Origin: Planctomycetes bacterium GWF2_50_10
GTDB taxonomy: Bacteria > Planctomycetota > Phycisphaerae > Sedimentisphaerales > GWF2-50-10
Reading direction: 5' to 3'
Assembly (NCBI GenBank): GCA_001824635.1
Contig: MHYB01000061.1
Coordinates: 4,967 to 28,501 of the forward strand
DNA length: 23,535 nt
Below the pieces are notes generated by a model. That model was given only the letters and a program-made list of their open reading frames with translations, ran no database searches and was not told where the DNA came from. Shown in pieces: positions 1 to 7,215 of this stretch (the stretch's first letter is position 1; each line of letters starts with the position of its first letter). The position numbers were made by a program, and so were the translations under genes.

Positions 1-969
1 GATGAGTATCTCCGAAAAAGCTGCGGAAGATGGATAGGCCAGTTCGGCATGACCATCGCGGCGGATACTGAGAGCGCCTTCTGAACTGAGATACAGTTCG
101 ACGCGGCCGGCGCGGGCGCCGCGGTCATCAAGAATATTGCTTGCCCAGACCCACTGACTTAAATCCTCGTCGGCCTGGAATAGGCTTTCCTCACCGCCGA
201 AATCACGGACAAAATAGGCATTGACGGCGTGGAGGTTATATCGAGACTGGTCTTTTTTGAAGGCATATAATTCGGCAAGAAAGCCGGAATCGGGGATGCT
301 GTTGTAAGTTAGGAAATAGTAGCTTTCGCGCGGCTGGGTTTTGAGCCACTGGGTGACGGAACTTTTTTTAACGGCGGCAACGATTTCAGCACCGGTTTTG
401 AGTTCCTGGGGCTGTTTGTAATCAAGGCGTGCGGCGATATTCTGCATGAGCAAGCGGCTCCACTGGCCTGCTCCGCCTGTGTCGAATATCTCGATCTGGA
501 CGGTTCGCGACATGCCCAGATCGGCGATTCCGCAGAAGACGGTGGCCTGGCGCGATCTTACGAAAATTTCGGCTGCGCGGGTTTTTACGCCGCCGGCTGA
601 AATAGTGAAAATGCTCCCGAGGCGGCCGCGAAGCGAGGCGGCACGTTCAAGGAGACGCCGGTCAATATCGTTGTTTTCGGCGATGGAAAATTCGATCAGC
701 ACCTGCGAAGTGGGCGATTCTTCATCCTGGCCTACCCAGCTTGAAATATAGAAGGCGCGGTTCTTAAATTTCCATTCGCTGTCGGCTTTCCAGCCGGCAC
801 TGTCGGGGAGGCATACGCCAAAGCCGAGGCCATCGATGACTATGGGCTTTGTGAAAACAATATCGGACTTTGATCTGACGCTGAGCCAGGCCAATCCCAC
901 GCCGAGGAGCAGTATGAAAAAGAGGACTACCTCGGCCAGCGAATACTTTTTTAAGTCTGTTTCTGTCAT
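1..969 (-). CDS. Membrane-anchored protein of unknown function, C-terminus cut by window edge
   Basis: An open frame of 323 codons runs leftward from an ATG at 969 with no stop before base 1, so the C-terminus lies outside the window. The start is MTETDLKKYSLAEVV, followed by one strong hydrophobic segment at about residues 13-31 (VVLFFILLLGVGLAWLSV). The rest is soluble, so it looks like a single-pass, N-terminally anchored protein with most of its mass outside the cytoplasm. The ribosome site is weak (AGG six bases before the ATG). The composition looks like real coding sequence, with long uninterrupted frame and mixed alpha/beta pattern (for example SQVLIEFSIAENNDIDRRLL). I recognise no domain or catalytic motif. 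It diverges from the pilZ-like gene across about 170 bp. Function is unknown. Confidence 0.75.
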   Translation of the reverse strand, partial: MTETDLKKYSLAEVVLFFILLLGVGLAWLSVRSKSDIVFTKPIVIDGLGFGVCLPDSAGWKADSEWKFKNRAFYISSWVGQDEESPTSQVLIEFSIAENNDIDRRLLERAASLRGRLGSIFTISAGGVKTRAAEIFVRSRQATVFCGIADLGMSRTVQIEIFDTGGAGQWSRLLMQNIAARLDYKQPQELKTGAEIVAAVKKSSVTQWLKTQPRESYYFLTYNSIPDSGFLAELYAFKKDQSRYNLHAVNAYFVRDFGGEESLFQADEDLSQWVWASNILDDRGARAGRVELYLSSEGALSIRRDGHAELAYPSSAAFSEILI

Positions 970-1089
970 AACAGGCCTAATAATAAGGGCGCGGGGGCCG
1001 GTTTGCAATCTTTAGATGCTCAATCTTTTTGCAGCCATTTTTCGGGAGTGGCAGGCGTTTGAGGCAATACTAACGGCCAGGGCTTTTTG

Positions 1090-1109
1090 TGCCGAAAATA
1101 AAATCGGCA
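1090..1109 (+). promoter_or_regulatory. Short hairpin upstream of the PilZ gene
   Basis: TGCCGA (1090-1095) and TCGGCA (1104-1109) form a perfect 6-bp stem with an 8-nt A-rich loop, followed by T-rich sequence (TTTTTTGTACATTTTTT) up to the Shine-Dalgarno. It could be a leader hairpin, an operator, or a weak terminator for leftover transcription from outside. No convincing -35/-10 pair was found around it. The rest of the 970-1143 intergenic stretch shows nothing else I can name. Confidence 0.3.
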
Positions 1110-1143
1110 GATTAGATTTTTTGTACATTTTTTGAGGCAATTT

Positions 1144-1935
1144 ATGCGTGAACACGATGCGATAACAGGAAGCGGAACAAGCGATCTGATGGTAATGGCC
1201 GCGGGCAAGTGTACGCCGGCAGTGATGACGCATATATCACGGGGCAAATGGCACATGACCAAGGTGAATCTGGTATATGCCGACAGCAATGCCATTCACC
1301 TGGAGATACCCCAGAAGGATCACCATCACCCTGTGAACATCCGGGTCGATCAACCGGTGGGGCTTTCGTTCAAGCATGATTACTGCAAGTACATATGCGA
1401 CAGCGTTGTGACTGGATTTGAGCCTTCGACAAATATGGATTCGGGCGGAGTGATAGTGATAGCGTCACCCCAGCGGGTTGATAGGCTCCAGCGACGAAAT
1501 TTTTACCGAGTAACCGTGCCGCTGAATTTGAATGTGCGGGCACTGTTCTGGCATCGGGGTTACAAAGATGAGACTAACAGCATGCCGGAGGAAAATTACT
1601 GGCAGGGAAGGCTTATTGACCTTTCGGCCGGCGGCATGCAGATCGGAATTGACCCTATGATAAGAAGCAATTTCAGCCAGGGCCAGATCGTGGGGTTGCA
1701 ATTTACGCCGATGCCTTATGAAAAGCCGATATTGCTGGAGTGCCAGATAAGGCATATCGCGCCAACAGTGGACGGTGCTATGATATGTCTTGGATTGCAA
1801 ATAGTGGGGCTTGAGGCAACTGCAGAGGGCAGAGAGACACTGATGGGTCTGTGCGAGGTTGTCAAGACGTACTATAACATGAACCACGATGCCGGTATAG
1901 CTCAAGCGGCAGATGCGCTTTGCGAATTAGAATGA
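1144..1935 (+). CDS. PilZ-domain c-di-GMP-binding protein (YcgR-like arrangement)
   Basis: This is a likely cytoplasmic receptor for cyclic di-GMP. The 263-residue protein has an N-terminal beta-rich part at about residues 20-105, in the place of the YcgR/PilZN flagellar-brake domain. A PilZ domain follows at about 112-225, with both c-di-GMP-binding signatures visible: RxxxR (R118-NFY-R122, in QRRNFYRV) and D/NxSxxG (D159-LSAGG, in LIDLSAGGMQI). In PilZ proteins these wrap around the dinucleotide. The start chosen is the ATG at 1144, which has GAGG six bases upstream. A TTG four codons earlier is in frame but lacks a site. There are no flagellar or cellulose genes nearby, so the controlled process (motility, adhesion or exopolysaccharide) cannot be read from context. 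It converges on the HMT-MTHFR gene with a 25-bp gap. Confidence 0.88.
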   Translation: MREHDAITGSGTSDLMVMAAGKCTPAVMTHISRGKWHMTKVNLVYADSNAIHLEIPQKDHHHPVNIRVDQPVGLSFKHDYCKYICDSVVTGFEPSTNMDSGGVIVIASPQRVDRLQRRNFYRVTVPLNLNVRALFWHRGYKDETNSMPEENYWQGRLIDLSAGGMQIGIDPMIRSNFSQGQIVGLQFTPMPYEKPILLECQIRHIAPTVDGAMICLGLQIVGLEATAEGRETLMGLCEVVKTYYNMNHDAGIAQAADALCELE

Positions 1936-1960
1936 TGGACCCGCTTTGGGCAATCGCTTT

Positions 1961-3814
1961 TTAGGTAATTTCAGATTTTCCGAGTACAGCAAGCGCGATG
2001 CCAACGTTTCCAAACGGCGCACTTACAGCAAAACCGGCGACCTTGTCGCCTACGGAATCTATCATTTCCTTTGCGATATCTATGCCGGTCTTTACGGCAT
2101 CGTTGCGGTCGCTGGCACCTCTCATTCGTTCAAGGATATTTGAGGGCACCACAACTCCAGGCACTTCATTGGCCATAAACTCGGCATTTTTGAAACTGGC
2201 AAAGGGCCATATTCCCGCTATGACCGGGATCTTGCAGTCAGATGTAATTTCAAGAAACCGCTCCAGGCAATCACGGTCGAAAACCGGCTGCGTGATAGCG
2301 TACTCTGCTCCGGCATCTATCTTTGCGCGATATCTTTCGACTTCTCGCTTTAAATCCACCGCGGCCGGATTTACTCCTACGCCGATCGTCAGTTCCACTT
2401 GTGGTGAAAACCGATTCGCGCCCAGGTCTATCCCGGCATTAAGATTGCGTATGAGCCTTACCATGCCAATCGAATCAAGATCAAAAACGGCAGTCGCATC
2501 GGGATATTCGCCGAGTTTCGGCGGATCGCCAGTAATAGCCAGTACATTGCGCAGACCTATCGCGTAAGCGCCGAGCATATCGGCCTGAATACCTATTAAA
2601 TTTCTGTCCCGGCCGCAGACATGGACGATAGTTTCTATCCCGCAAGTCTGCTCTATTTTGATCGCGGCAACCATCGGAGAAAGCCTTGAACTTGCCCGCG
2701 GGCCGTCAGGTATATTTATTGCATCCACGCCGGCTTTAGCACAGAGCTGGGCCTTTTGATAAATCGCCGTAAGGTCGACTCCGCGTGGCGGAACTATTTC
2801 CACAGTGGTTACTTTCTGGCGGCTGGCGAGCTTATGGCCGAATTTCGATTTCTGGCCCAGTGATTTCGTCGGCGGTAAGGATGTCTCGCGTCCGACAGAA
2901 AGAACGGATGGAGATTTAGGTTTTGCCGTTACGGCTTTATCAAGGGCACGGACGGCTTTGACCATTTGTTTTATATGCTGGGGCTCCGTACCGCAGCAGC
3001 CGGCAATTATTCTTGCGCCTTTCTCAAAAAATCGCTTCGCGTATTCGGCCATATATTCGGGGGTACACATGTAGACCATGCGTCCATCCACCTGCCTGGG
3101 CATGCCGGCGTTTGGCTGGAGTGAGACAGGCTTATCGGTGGCCTCAAGAAGAAGTTCCAACCCGGCAAGCATTGCCGATGGGCCTACGGAACAGTTTAGC
3201 CCCACAGCGGTAACATGCTCAAGGGGCAGCGTCAATATAGCCTCATCAACTCGCTGGCCGTATTTTGTTTCCTGCTGACTGTCTACCGTTAACTGTGCAA
3301 TAATTTCAAGATCACAAACCGATCTTGCCGCTTCTATAGCTATGCAAAGTTCTTCTGGTAAGACAAATGTTTCAAGGATCAGAAAATCAACGCCAGCTTT
3401 GGCAAGCGATGATATTTGCCTTTTAAAGGCATCTTTTACTTTTTGTAGTGCAAAACTGCCGTATGGCTCGATCTCCATATCGAGTGGACCTGCGGCACCT
3501 GCAATGAGTACTGTGCTGGGGGCGGCTTCTCTGGCGATCTGGACAGCCTTGGTATTGATAAGTTCGACTTTATCGGCCAGGCCAAAACGCGCTAATTTGC
3601 ATTCGTTAGCTCCAAAGGTATTGGTCTCGATGAAATCAGCGCCGGCTTCAACATATTGCTGATGAATTTTTTTTATCAAAACGGGATTTGAGAGATTCAG
3701 TTCGTCAAAACACGAATTTACGAACACTCCCTGCGAGTACAACATAGTGCCCATGGCACCATCGCCGATAATTACACGCTGAGATAGCAATTTTTGCAGA
3801 GGTCCTTGTTGCAT
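1961..3814 (-). CDS. Bifunctional homocysteine S-methyltransferase / 5,10-methylenetetrahydrofolate reductase
   Basis: This fusion has an N-terminal homocysteine methyltransferase domain (about residues 1-295) and a C-terminal MTHFR domain (about 335-615). It resembles Bacillus YitJ, which is of similar length. The methyltransferase shows the zinc-binding cysteines: C208 in GLNCSVGP and the pair C273-C274 in GCCGTEPQHI. The reductase half has VEIVPPRG at its start, AITGDPPK and EYAITQPVFD, all usual for MetF-type FAD enzymes. A Pro/Ser/Lys-rich linker (about 295-335) joins the two. The protein would make methionine from homocysteine and supply methyl-THF. No cobalamin-binding or MetH activation domain is attached. 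The start is taken as the ATG at 3814; a TTG three codons upstream is also in frame and neither has a strong ribosome site. It diverges from the fumarase gene. Confidence 0.93.
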   Translation of the reverse strand: MQQGPLQKLLSQRVIIGDGAMGTMLYSQGVFVNSCFDELNLSNPVLIKKIHQQYVEAGADFIETNTFGANECKLARFGLADKVELINTKAVQIAREAAPSTVLIAGAAGPLDMEIEPYGSFALQKVKDAFKRQISSLAKAGVDFLILETFVLPEELCIAIEAARSVCDLEIIAQLTVDSQQETKYGQRVDEAILTLPLEHVTAVGLNCSVGPSAMLAGLELLLEATDKPVSLQPNAGMPRQVDGRMVYMCTPEYMAEYAKRFFEKGARIIAGCCGTEPQHIKQMVKAVRALDKAVTAKPKSPSVLSVGRETSLPPTKSLGQKSKFGHKLASRQKVTTVEIVPPRGVDLTAIYQKAQLCAKAGVDAINIPDGPRASSRLSPMVAAIKIEQTCGIETIVHVCGRDRNLIGIQADMLGAYAIGLRNVLAITGDPPKLGEYPDATAVFDLDSIGMVRLIRNLNAGIDLGANRFSPQVELTIGVGVNPAAVDLKREVERYRAKIDAGAEYAITQPVFDRDCLERFLEITSDCKIPVIAGIWPFASFKNAEFMANEVPGVVVPSNILERMRGASDRNDAVKTGIDIAKEMIDSVGDKVAGFAVSAPFGNVGIALAVLGKSEIT

Positions 3815-3975
3815 TTTATCCAATAACCTTATTTGACTTATTTTGCTTCAAAGTTGCATAATATAGCTGATTTGGGGCCACAATCATAGTCTTTTTTGTT
3901 TTTCAGGCAATTGCTAGTTCACCAAAGCTACTGTTTCAGCTTGTGAAACACCCGCTTGAACCTTATTATACTATT
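3815..3975. promoter_or_regulatory. Divergent intergenic region, HMT-MTHFR / fumarase
   Basis: This 161-bp AT-rich gap must hold both promoters. A TATACT box at 3967-3972 lies just before the fumarase ATG. If it is a true -10 box, that transcript would be almost leaderless. On the minus strand, TATTAT near 3865-3870 could serve the fusion gene, but no well-spaced -35 was found for either. I see no riboswitch-like structure. Confidence 0.3.
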
Positions 3976-4839
3976 ATGCGAACGATACTTTTTGAAGACA
4001 TCGTACTGGCGGTCGAAAAACTGTGCATACAGGCGGCTCACGAATTGCCGGTGGATGTGCTTGGTGCGATGACAAACGCTTTAAAGTATGAATCAAATCC
4101 GCGGGCCAGGGATATACTTTCCAAACTCATCGAGAACGCGACGATAGCACGCGACGAATTTATCCCGATTTGCCAGGACACAGGGGTGGCGGTGGCGTTT
4201 GTGGAAATCGGCCAAAGCTTGACGATGGCTGCGCCGGCTAATTTTGCCGATGCGACGATAACTGATGCTATAAACGCGGGTATAACGCTTGGGTATGAAA
4301 AAGGTTATCTGCGAAAGAGCATCGTCAACGAGCCGCTGGATAAAAGGCAAAATACGCAGACTAATACGCCTGCGGTAATACATTATGATTTCGTTGCGGG
4401 CGAGAAAATAAAGATAACGCTCATGCCCAAAGGCGGCGGATGCGAAAACAAAAGCCAGTTCAAAATGTTCAAACCCACCGCGGATAAGGCTGAAGTTATG
4501 GGCTGGATCACAGAGGTGGTTAAAAACGCAGGCGCGGATGCTTGCCCGCCGTTTGTGGTGGGAGTTGGGCTGGGGGGCAATTTTGAGAGGTCTTGCCTGC
4601 TTGCAAAAAAGGCTCTGCTTAGAGAGATGGGTACTATAAACTCCGAACCGTTTTACGTGAGGATGGAAGAGGAGCTTTTAAAACAAATAAATTCGCTTGG
4701 AATCGGACCCCAGGGACTCGGCGGCGATACCACCGCGATTGGGGTGCTTATCGAAACGGCTCCGTGCCATATCGCGTCTTTGCCGGCGGCGGTGAATATT
4801 GAATGCCACGCGCACCGGCACAAATCGGTTACGATCTGA
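3976..4839 (+). CDS. Class I fumarate hydratase, alpha (N-terminal) subunit
   Basis: The 287-residue protein matches the [4Fe-4S] class I fumarase/tartrate dehydratase alpha subunit, which interconverts fumarate and malate. Visible motifs are PICQDTGVAVAFVEIGQ with C66, MPKGGGCENKS at 150-160, DACPPFVVGVGLGG with C190, and ASLPAAVNIECHAHR with C277. By comparison with E. coli FumA, C66, C190 and C277 are the likely cluster ligands. C156 replaces a serine and is probably not a ligand. Two-subunit enzymes need a separate beta subunit, normally encoded just downstream, but here the next gene is an unrelated lipoprotein on the other strand whose stop codon abuts this one. The start is the ATG at 3976, which fits family N-termini (MRTI...). 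An in-frame GTG at 3943 would add 11 residues with no family match, and neither has a clear Shine-Dalgarno. Confidence 0.9.
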   Translation: MRTILFEDIVLAVEKLCIQAAHELPVDVLGAMTNALKYESNPRARDILSKLIENATIARDEFIPICQDTGVAVAFVEIGQSLTMAAPANFADATITDAINAGITLGYEKGYLRKSIVNEPLDKRQNTQTNTPAVIHYDFVAGEKIKITLMPKGGGCENKSQFKMFKPTADKAEVMGWITEVVKNAGADACPPFVVGVGLGGNFERSCLLAKKALLREMGTINSEPFYVRMEEELLKQINSLGIGPQGLGGDTTAIGVLIETAPCHIASLPAAVNIECHAHRHKSVTI

Positions 4840-5583
4840 TCATCTGCCCAGGGTTATGACGGTAAGAGGCGGGAATTGACCCTTGGTTCTCTCGGCATAA
4901 GCGCCGGTCTTGAGATCCATATTTATTATGCCATCCTGCTCTGACAAATACATTCTGCCCTTGTAAAAGCTTTTGAGTTCGAACTGTAGACCCTGTGGTC
5001 TTGAGAGTTCTACTGCGCGGGCGGGCGATTCCTTGAGTATCAAAAGAACCGTGCCGATGGCTTCATTGGCGACATCTTTCGAGATACCGATCATTTTGTT
5101 ATCGGGCCGGACTTTCAATTCATCCGATGTGAATTTGTCAAGAATGAACTGGAGCATGGCTATCTGGCGGGCGTTTTCATTGGCGTAGGGTTTTTCCAGG
5201 ACGGCTTGGTCTGCGGTTACATTGACATCCACCATCGCGGCCCATTTGGGGTGCATCAGCCAGCCCCATCTGGCGTGTTCATCGACATAGAAGAAGTACT
5301 TGCGGTCTACAAAGGTAGTATCCTCGTTGAAGGCAAAGAGGTTGAGCCACATTTTGACCTCATCCTTATGGCCCCATGCAGCGATTACGGTCTGATCCTG
5401 GCTGATGAGGTCGCCGCGAAGTTCGGTCTCGGGAGTCTGTACGAGGGCAAGGACCTGGGCTGAATCGGTCATGCCCAGATTTACCTCATTAAAAGCCGAT
5501 TTGACATCGGTCTTCATATGTCTTACGCAGCCGGTCATTGTGCAAACGGCAATCAAAAGTGCGGCAATTGAAACTGTCCTCAC
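4840..5583 (-). CDS. Predicted lipoprotein of unknown function
   Basis: This 247-residue protein has a textbook lipoprotein signal: MRTVSI, a hydrophobic core ALLIAVC, then the lipobox TMTGC with C19 as the probable lipidated residue. The mature part is soluble. Its early segment NLGMTDSAQVLALVQTP resembles the 'GMTxxqVxxLlGxP' helix of SmpA/BamE-type small outer-membrane lipoproteins, but the protein is much longer and I would not assign that family. The start is the GTG at 5583, because AAAGGGG sits seven bases upstream. The in-frame ATG at 5604 would place that ribosome site inside the gene. It lies downstream of ilvC but behind a hairpin, so it is probably transcribed separately. It converges with the fumarase gene with no intervening base. 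Confidence 0.8.
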   Translation of the reverse strand: MRTVSIAALLIAVCTMTGCVRHMKTDVKSAFNEVNLGMTDSAQVLALVQTPETELRGDLISQDQTVIAAWGHKDEVKMWLNLFAFNEDTTFVDRKYFFYVDEHARWGWLMHPKWAAMVDVNVTADQAVLEKPYANENARQIAMLQFILDKFTSDELKVRPDNKMIGISKDVANEAIGTVLLILKESPARAVELSRPQGLQFELKSFYKGRMYLSEQDGIINMDLKTGAYAERTKGQFPPLTVITLGR

Positions 5584-5590
5584 GATCGAA

Positions 5591-5597
5591 CCCCTTT
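5591..5597 (-). promoter_or_regulatory. Ribosome binding site deciding the lipoprotein start
   Basis: AAAGGGG on the minus strand, seven bases before the GTG at 5583. It lies inside the longer alternative frame that begins at the ATG at 5604, and so favours the GTG start. Confidence 0.7.
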
Positions 5598-5622
5598 CAA
5601 ACATTAAACGAAGATAAGCAAA

Positions 5623-5643
5623 GGGCGGCTTTTTGGGCCGCCC
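5623..5643 (-). terminator. GC-rich hairpin after ilvC
   Basis: On the minus strand GGGCGGC, loop CCAAAAA, then GCCGCCC forms a perfect 7-bp GC stem, 13 bases after the ilvC stop. It is followed by TTTGCTTATCTT. The T-tract is broken, so termination may be partial. The position between ilvC and the lipoprotein gene fits an operon-end terminator. Confidence 0.7.
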
Positions 5644-5656
5644 GCGTGATTTGAAC

Positions 5657-6658
5657 TTATACTTCCTTGGCCTTGATCCACTTCATCATTTTGCGAAGGC
5701 TTCTGCCGACTGTCTCGAGCTGGCAGTTATAATCCTTCTCATAGAGGGCCTTGAAATTGGGCAGGCCGTTCTTGTACTCGCCGACCCATTCCTTTGCGAA
5801 CTGGCCGGAGGTGATCTCGTCGAGGATCTTTTTCATCTCGGCCTTTGTCTGATCGTTTACGATGCGTGGGCCGCGTGTGAGGTCGCCGTATTCGGCTGTG
5901 TTCGATATGCTGTAACGCATATAGCTGAGGCCGCCCTGGTACATAAGGTCGACAATGAGCTTTACTTCGTGCATACATTCAAAGTACGCTATCTCGGGCT
6001 GATAACCGGCGTTGACCAGCGTTTCAAAGCCCGCCTTGATGAGCGAGGCCAAACCGCCGCAGAGGACGACTTGTTCGCCGAAGAGGTCTGTTTCGGTCTC
6101 TTCCTTGAAGGTTGTCTCGATGATGCCGGCGCGTGCTCCGCCGATACCGTTTGCCCATGCAAGAGCGATCTGCTTGGCGTTGCCGCTGGCATCCTGGTAA
6201 ACTGCAATGATATTGGGTACGCCGCCGCCCTTTTCATATTCACTGCGAACGAGGTGGCCGGGGCCCTTGGGGGCGATCATGACCACGTTGGTGTCCTTTG
6301 GCGGGACGATATACTTGAAATGGATGTTGAAACCATGGCAGAACCCAATGGTCTGGCCGGCTTTCAAATTGGGAGCTATCTGGGTCTCATAAACCTTTGC
6401 CTGAACTTCATCGGGCAGGGTTATGACAATCAGTGCGGCCCCGTCCATTGCCCCTTTAATATCGGTGGGCTTGAAGCCATGTTCCTGGGCCAGCTTGAAA
6501 TTATCAGTGCCGGCTAGTTCTGCTATCTTGACAGTGATGCCGCTGTCGCGAAGGTTTTGTGAATGAGCGTGGCCCTGGCTGCCGTACCCGATGACGGCGA
6601 CCGTTTTGCCCTTAAGGGCGTCAATGGGCGCATCCTGCTCGTAATAGATCTTGGCCAT
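5657..6658 (-). CDS. ilvC: Ketol-acid reductoisomerase (class I)
   Basis: The enzyme converts acetolactate or acetohydroxybutyrate to the dihydroxy-acids of valine and isoleucine synthesis, using NAD(P)H and Mg2+. The 333-residue length is that of the short class I form. The Rossmann motif GYGSQGHAH is at 25-32. The Mg-binding residues are visible as D191 and E195 (TDLFGEQ) and E227 and E231 ([13 protein letters not shown]); K131 and H108 are also in place. The cofactor loop after the second strand reads [14 protein letters not shown] rather than the usual GLRxGSxSW-like NADPH loop. Start ATG with AAGGAG eight bases upstream. Last gene of ilvB-ilvN-ilvC, 29 bp after ilvN. Confidence 0.97.
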   Translation of the reverse strand: MAKIYYEQDAPIDALKGKTVAVIGYGSQGHAHSQNLRDSGITVKIAELAGTDNFKLAQEHGFKPTDIKGAMDGAALIVITLPDEVQAKVYETQIAPNLKAGQTIGFCHGFNIHFKYIVPPKDTNVVMIAPKGPGHLVRSEYEKGGGVPNIIAVYQDASGNAKQIALAWANGIGGARAGIIETTFKEETETDLFGEQVVLCGGLASLIKAGFETLVNAGYQPEIAYFECMHEVKLIVDLMYQGGLSYMRYSISNTAEYGDLTRGPRIVNDQTKAEMKKILDEITSGQFAKEWVGEYKNGLPNFKALYEKDYNCQLETVGRSLRKMMKWIKAKEV

Positions 6659-6687
6659 AAAACTATCTCCTTAATTGACTTATAAAC

Positions 6688-7179
6688 TTATTTCTCATCG
6701 GCTTTATTATACCGCGGCATGGCTATCGAACCCGTTCTGGCGAGTGTTTTAATGCCATAAGGCCTGCAGGCGTCTATAAAAGCCTCGACTTTGCTTTCAG
6801 GACCGCAAACCTCTACCATAACGAATTTTGGCCCGATGTCCACAACTTTTCCGTGGAACATTTCGATCAATGCCAGCATTTCGGGGCGTTTTTCCGGGGT
6901 GCACGCGACGCTTATGAGCATCATGTCACGCTGGACGACATCCTGATTTGCGAAATCCTGAACCTTAACAACAGTCACAATTTTGGCAAGCTGCTTTCGG
7001 ACCTGCTCGACGACACGGTCATCGCCGAGGACTACTATCGTCATGCGGCTAAGTTCCGGGTCTTCGGTGCGGCCCACGACAAGCGAATCTATATTAAAGG
7101 CCCTTGCGGCGAACATACCTGCGACATGGGCAAGAACGCCGGGTTTATTTTGAACCAATGCACTTAGTATATGTTTCAT
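6688..7179 (-). CDS. ilvN: Acetolactate synthase small (regulatory) subunit
   Basis: The 163-residue protein has an N-terminal ACT domain (about 1-75: MKHILSALVQNKPGVLAHVA, FNIDSLVVGRTEDPELSRMT) and the C-terminal domain typical of IlvN/IlvH (about 85-155, ending GIKTLARTGSIAMPR). The subunit binds and activates the catalytic subunit and usually confers valine feedback inhibition. The ATG is preceded by AAAAGAGA five bases away. It starts 36 bp after the ilvB stop and ends 29 bp before ilvC, so it is co-transcribed with both. The symbol ilvH would be equally acceptable. Confidence 0.96.
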   Translation of the reverse strand: MKHILSALVQNKPGVLAHVAGMFAARAFNIDSLVVGRTEDPELSRMTIVVLGDDRVVEQVRKQLAKIVTVVKVQDFANQDVVQRDMMLISVACTPEKRPEMLALIEMFHGKVVDIGPKFVMVEVCGPESKVEAFIDACRPYGIKTLARTGSIAMPRYNKADEK

Positions 7180-7215
7180 ATCGATCTCTTTTCGACTATG
7201 GGTTATGGTTTTCGG

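Noticed and set aside
1012..1295. Two small minus-strand open frames overlapping the start of the PilZ gene
   Set aside because: No ribosome sites and no coding character. They overlap a well-supported gene on the other strand.
3815..3975. SAM or cobalamin riboswitch before the HMT-MTHFR gene
   Set aside because: The leader is under 165 bp, AT-rich, and shows none of the conserved riboswitch core sequences.
5633..6517. 294-codon plus-strand open frame opposite ilvC
   Set aside because: It is a mirror frame of a fully conserved KARI gene, has no ribosome site, and its translation shows no domain.
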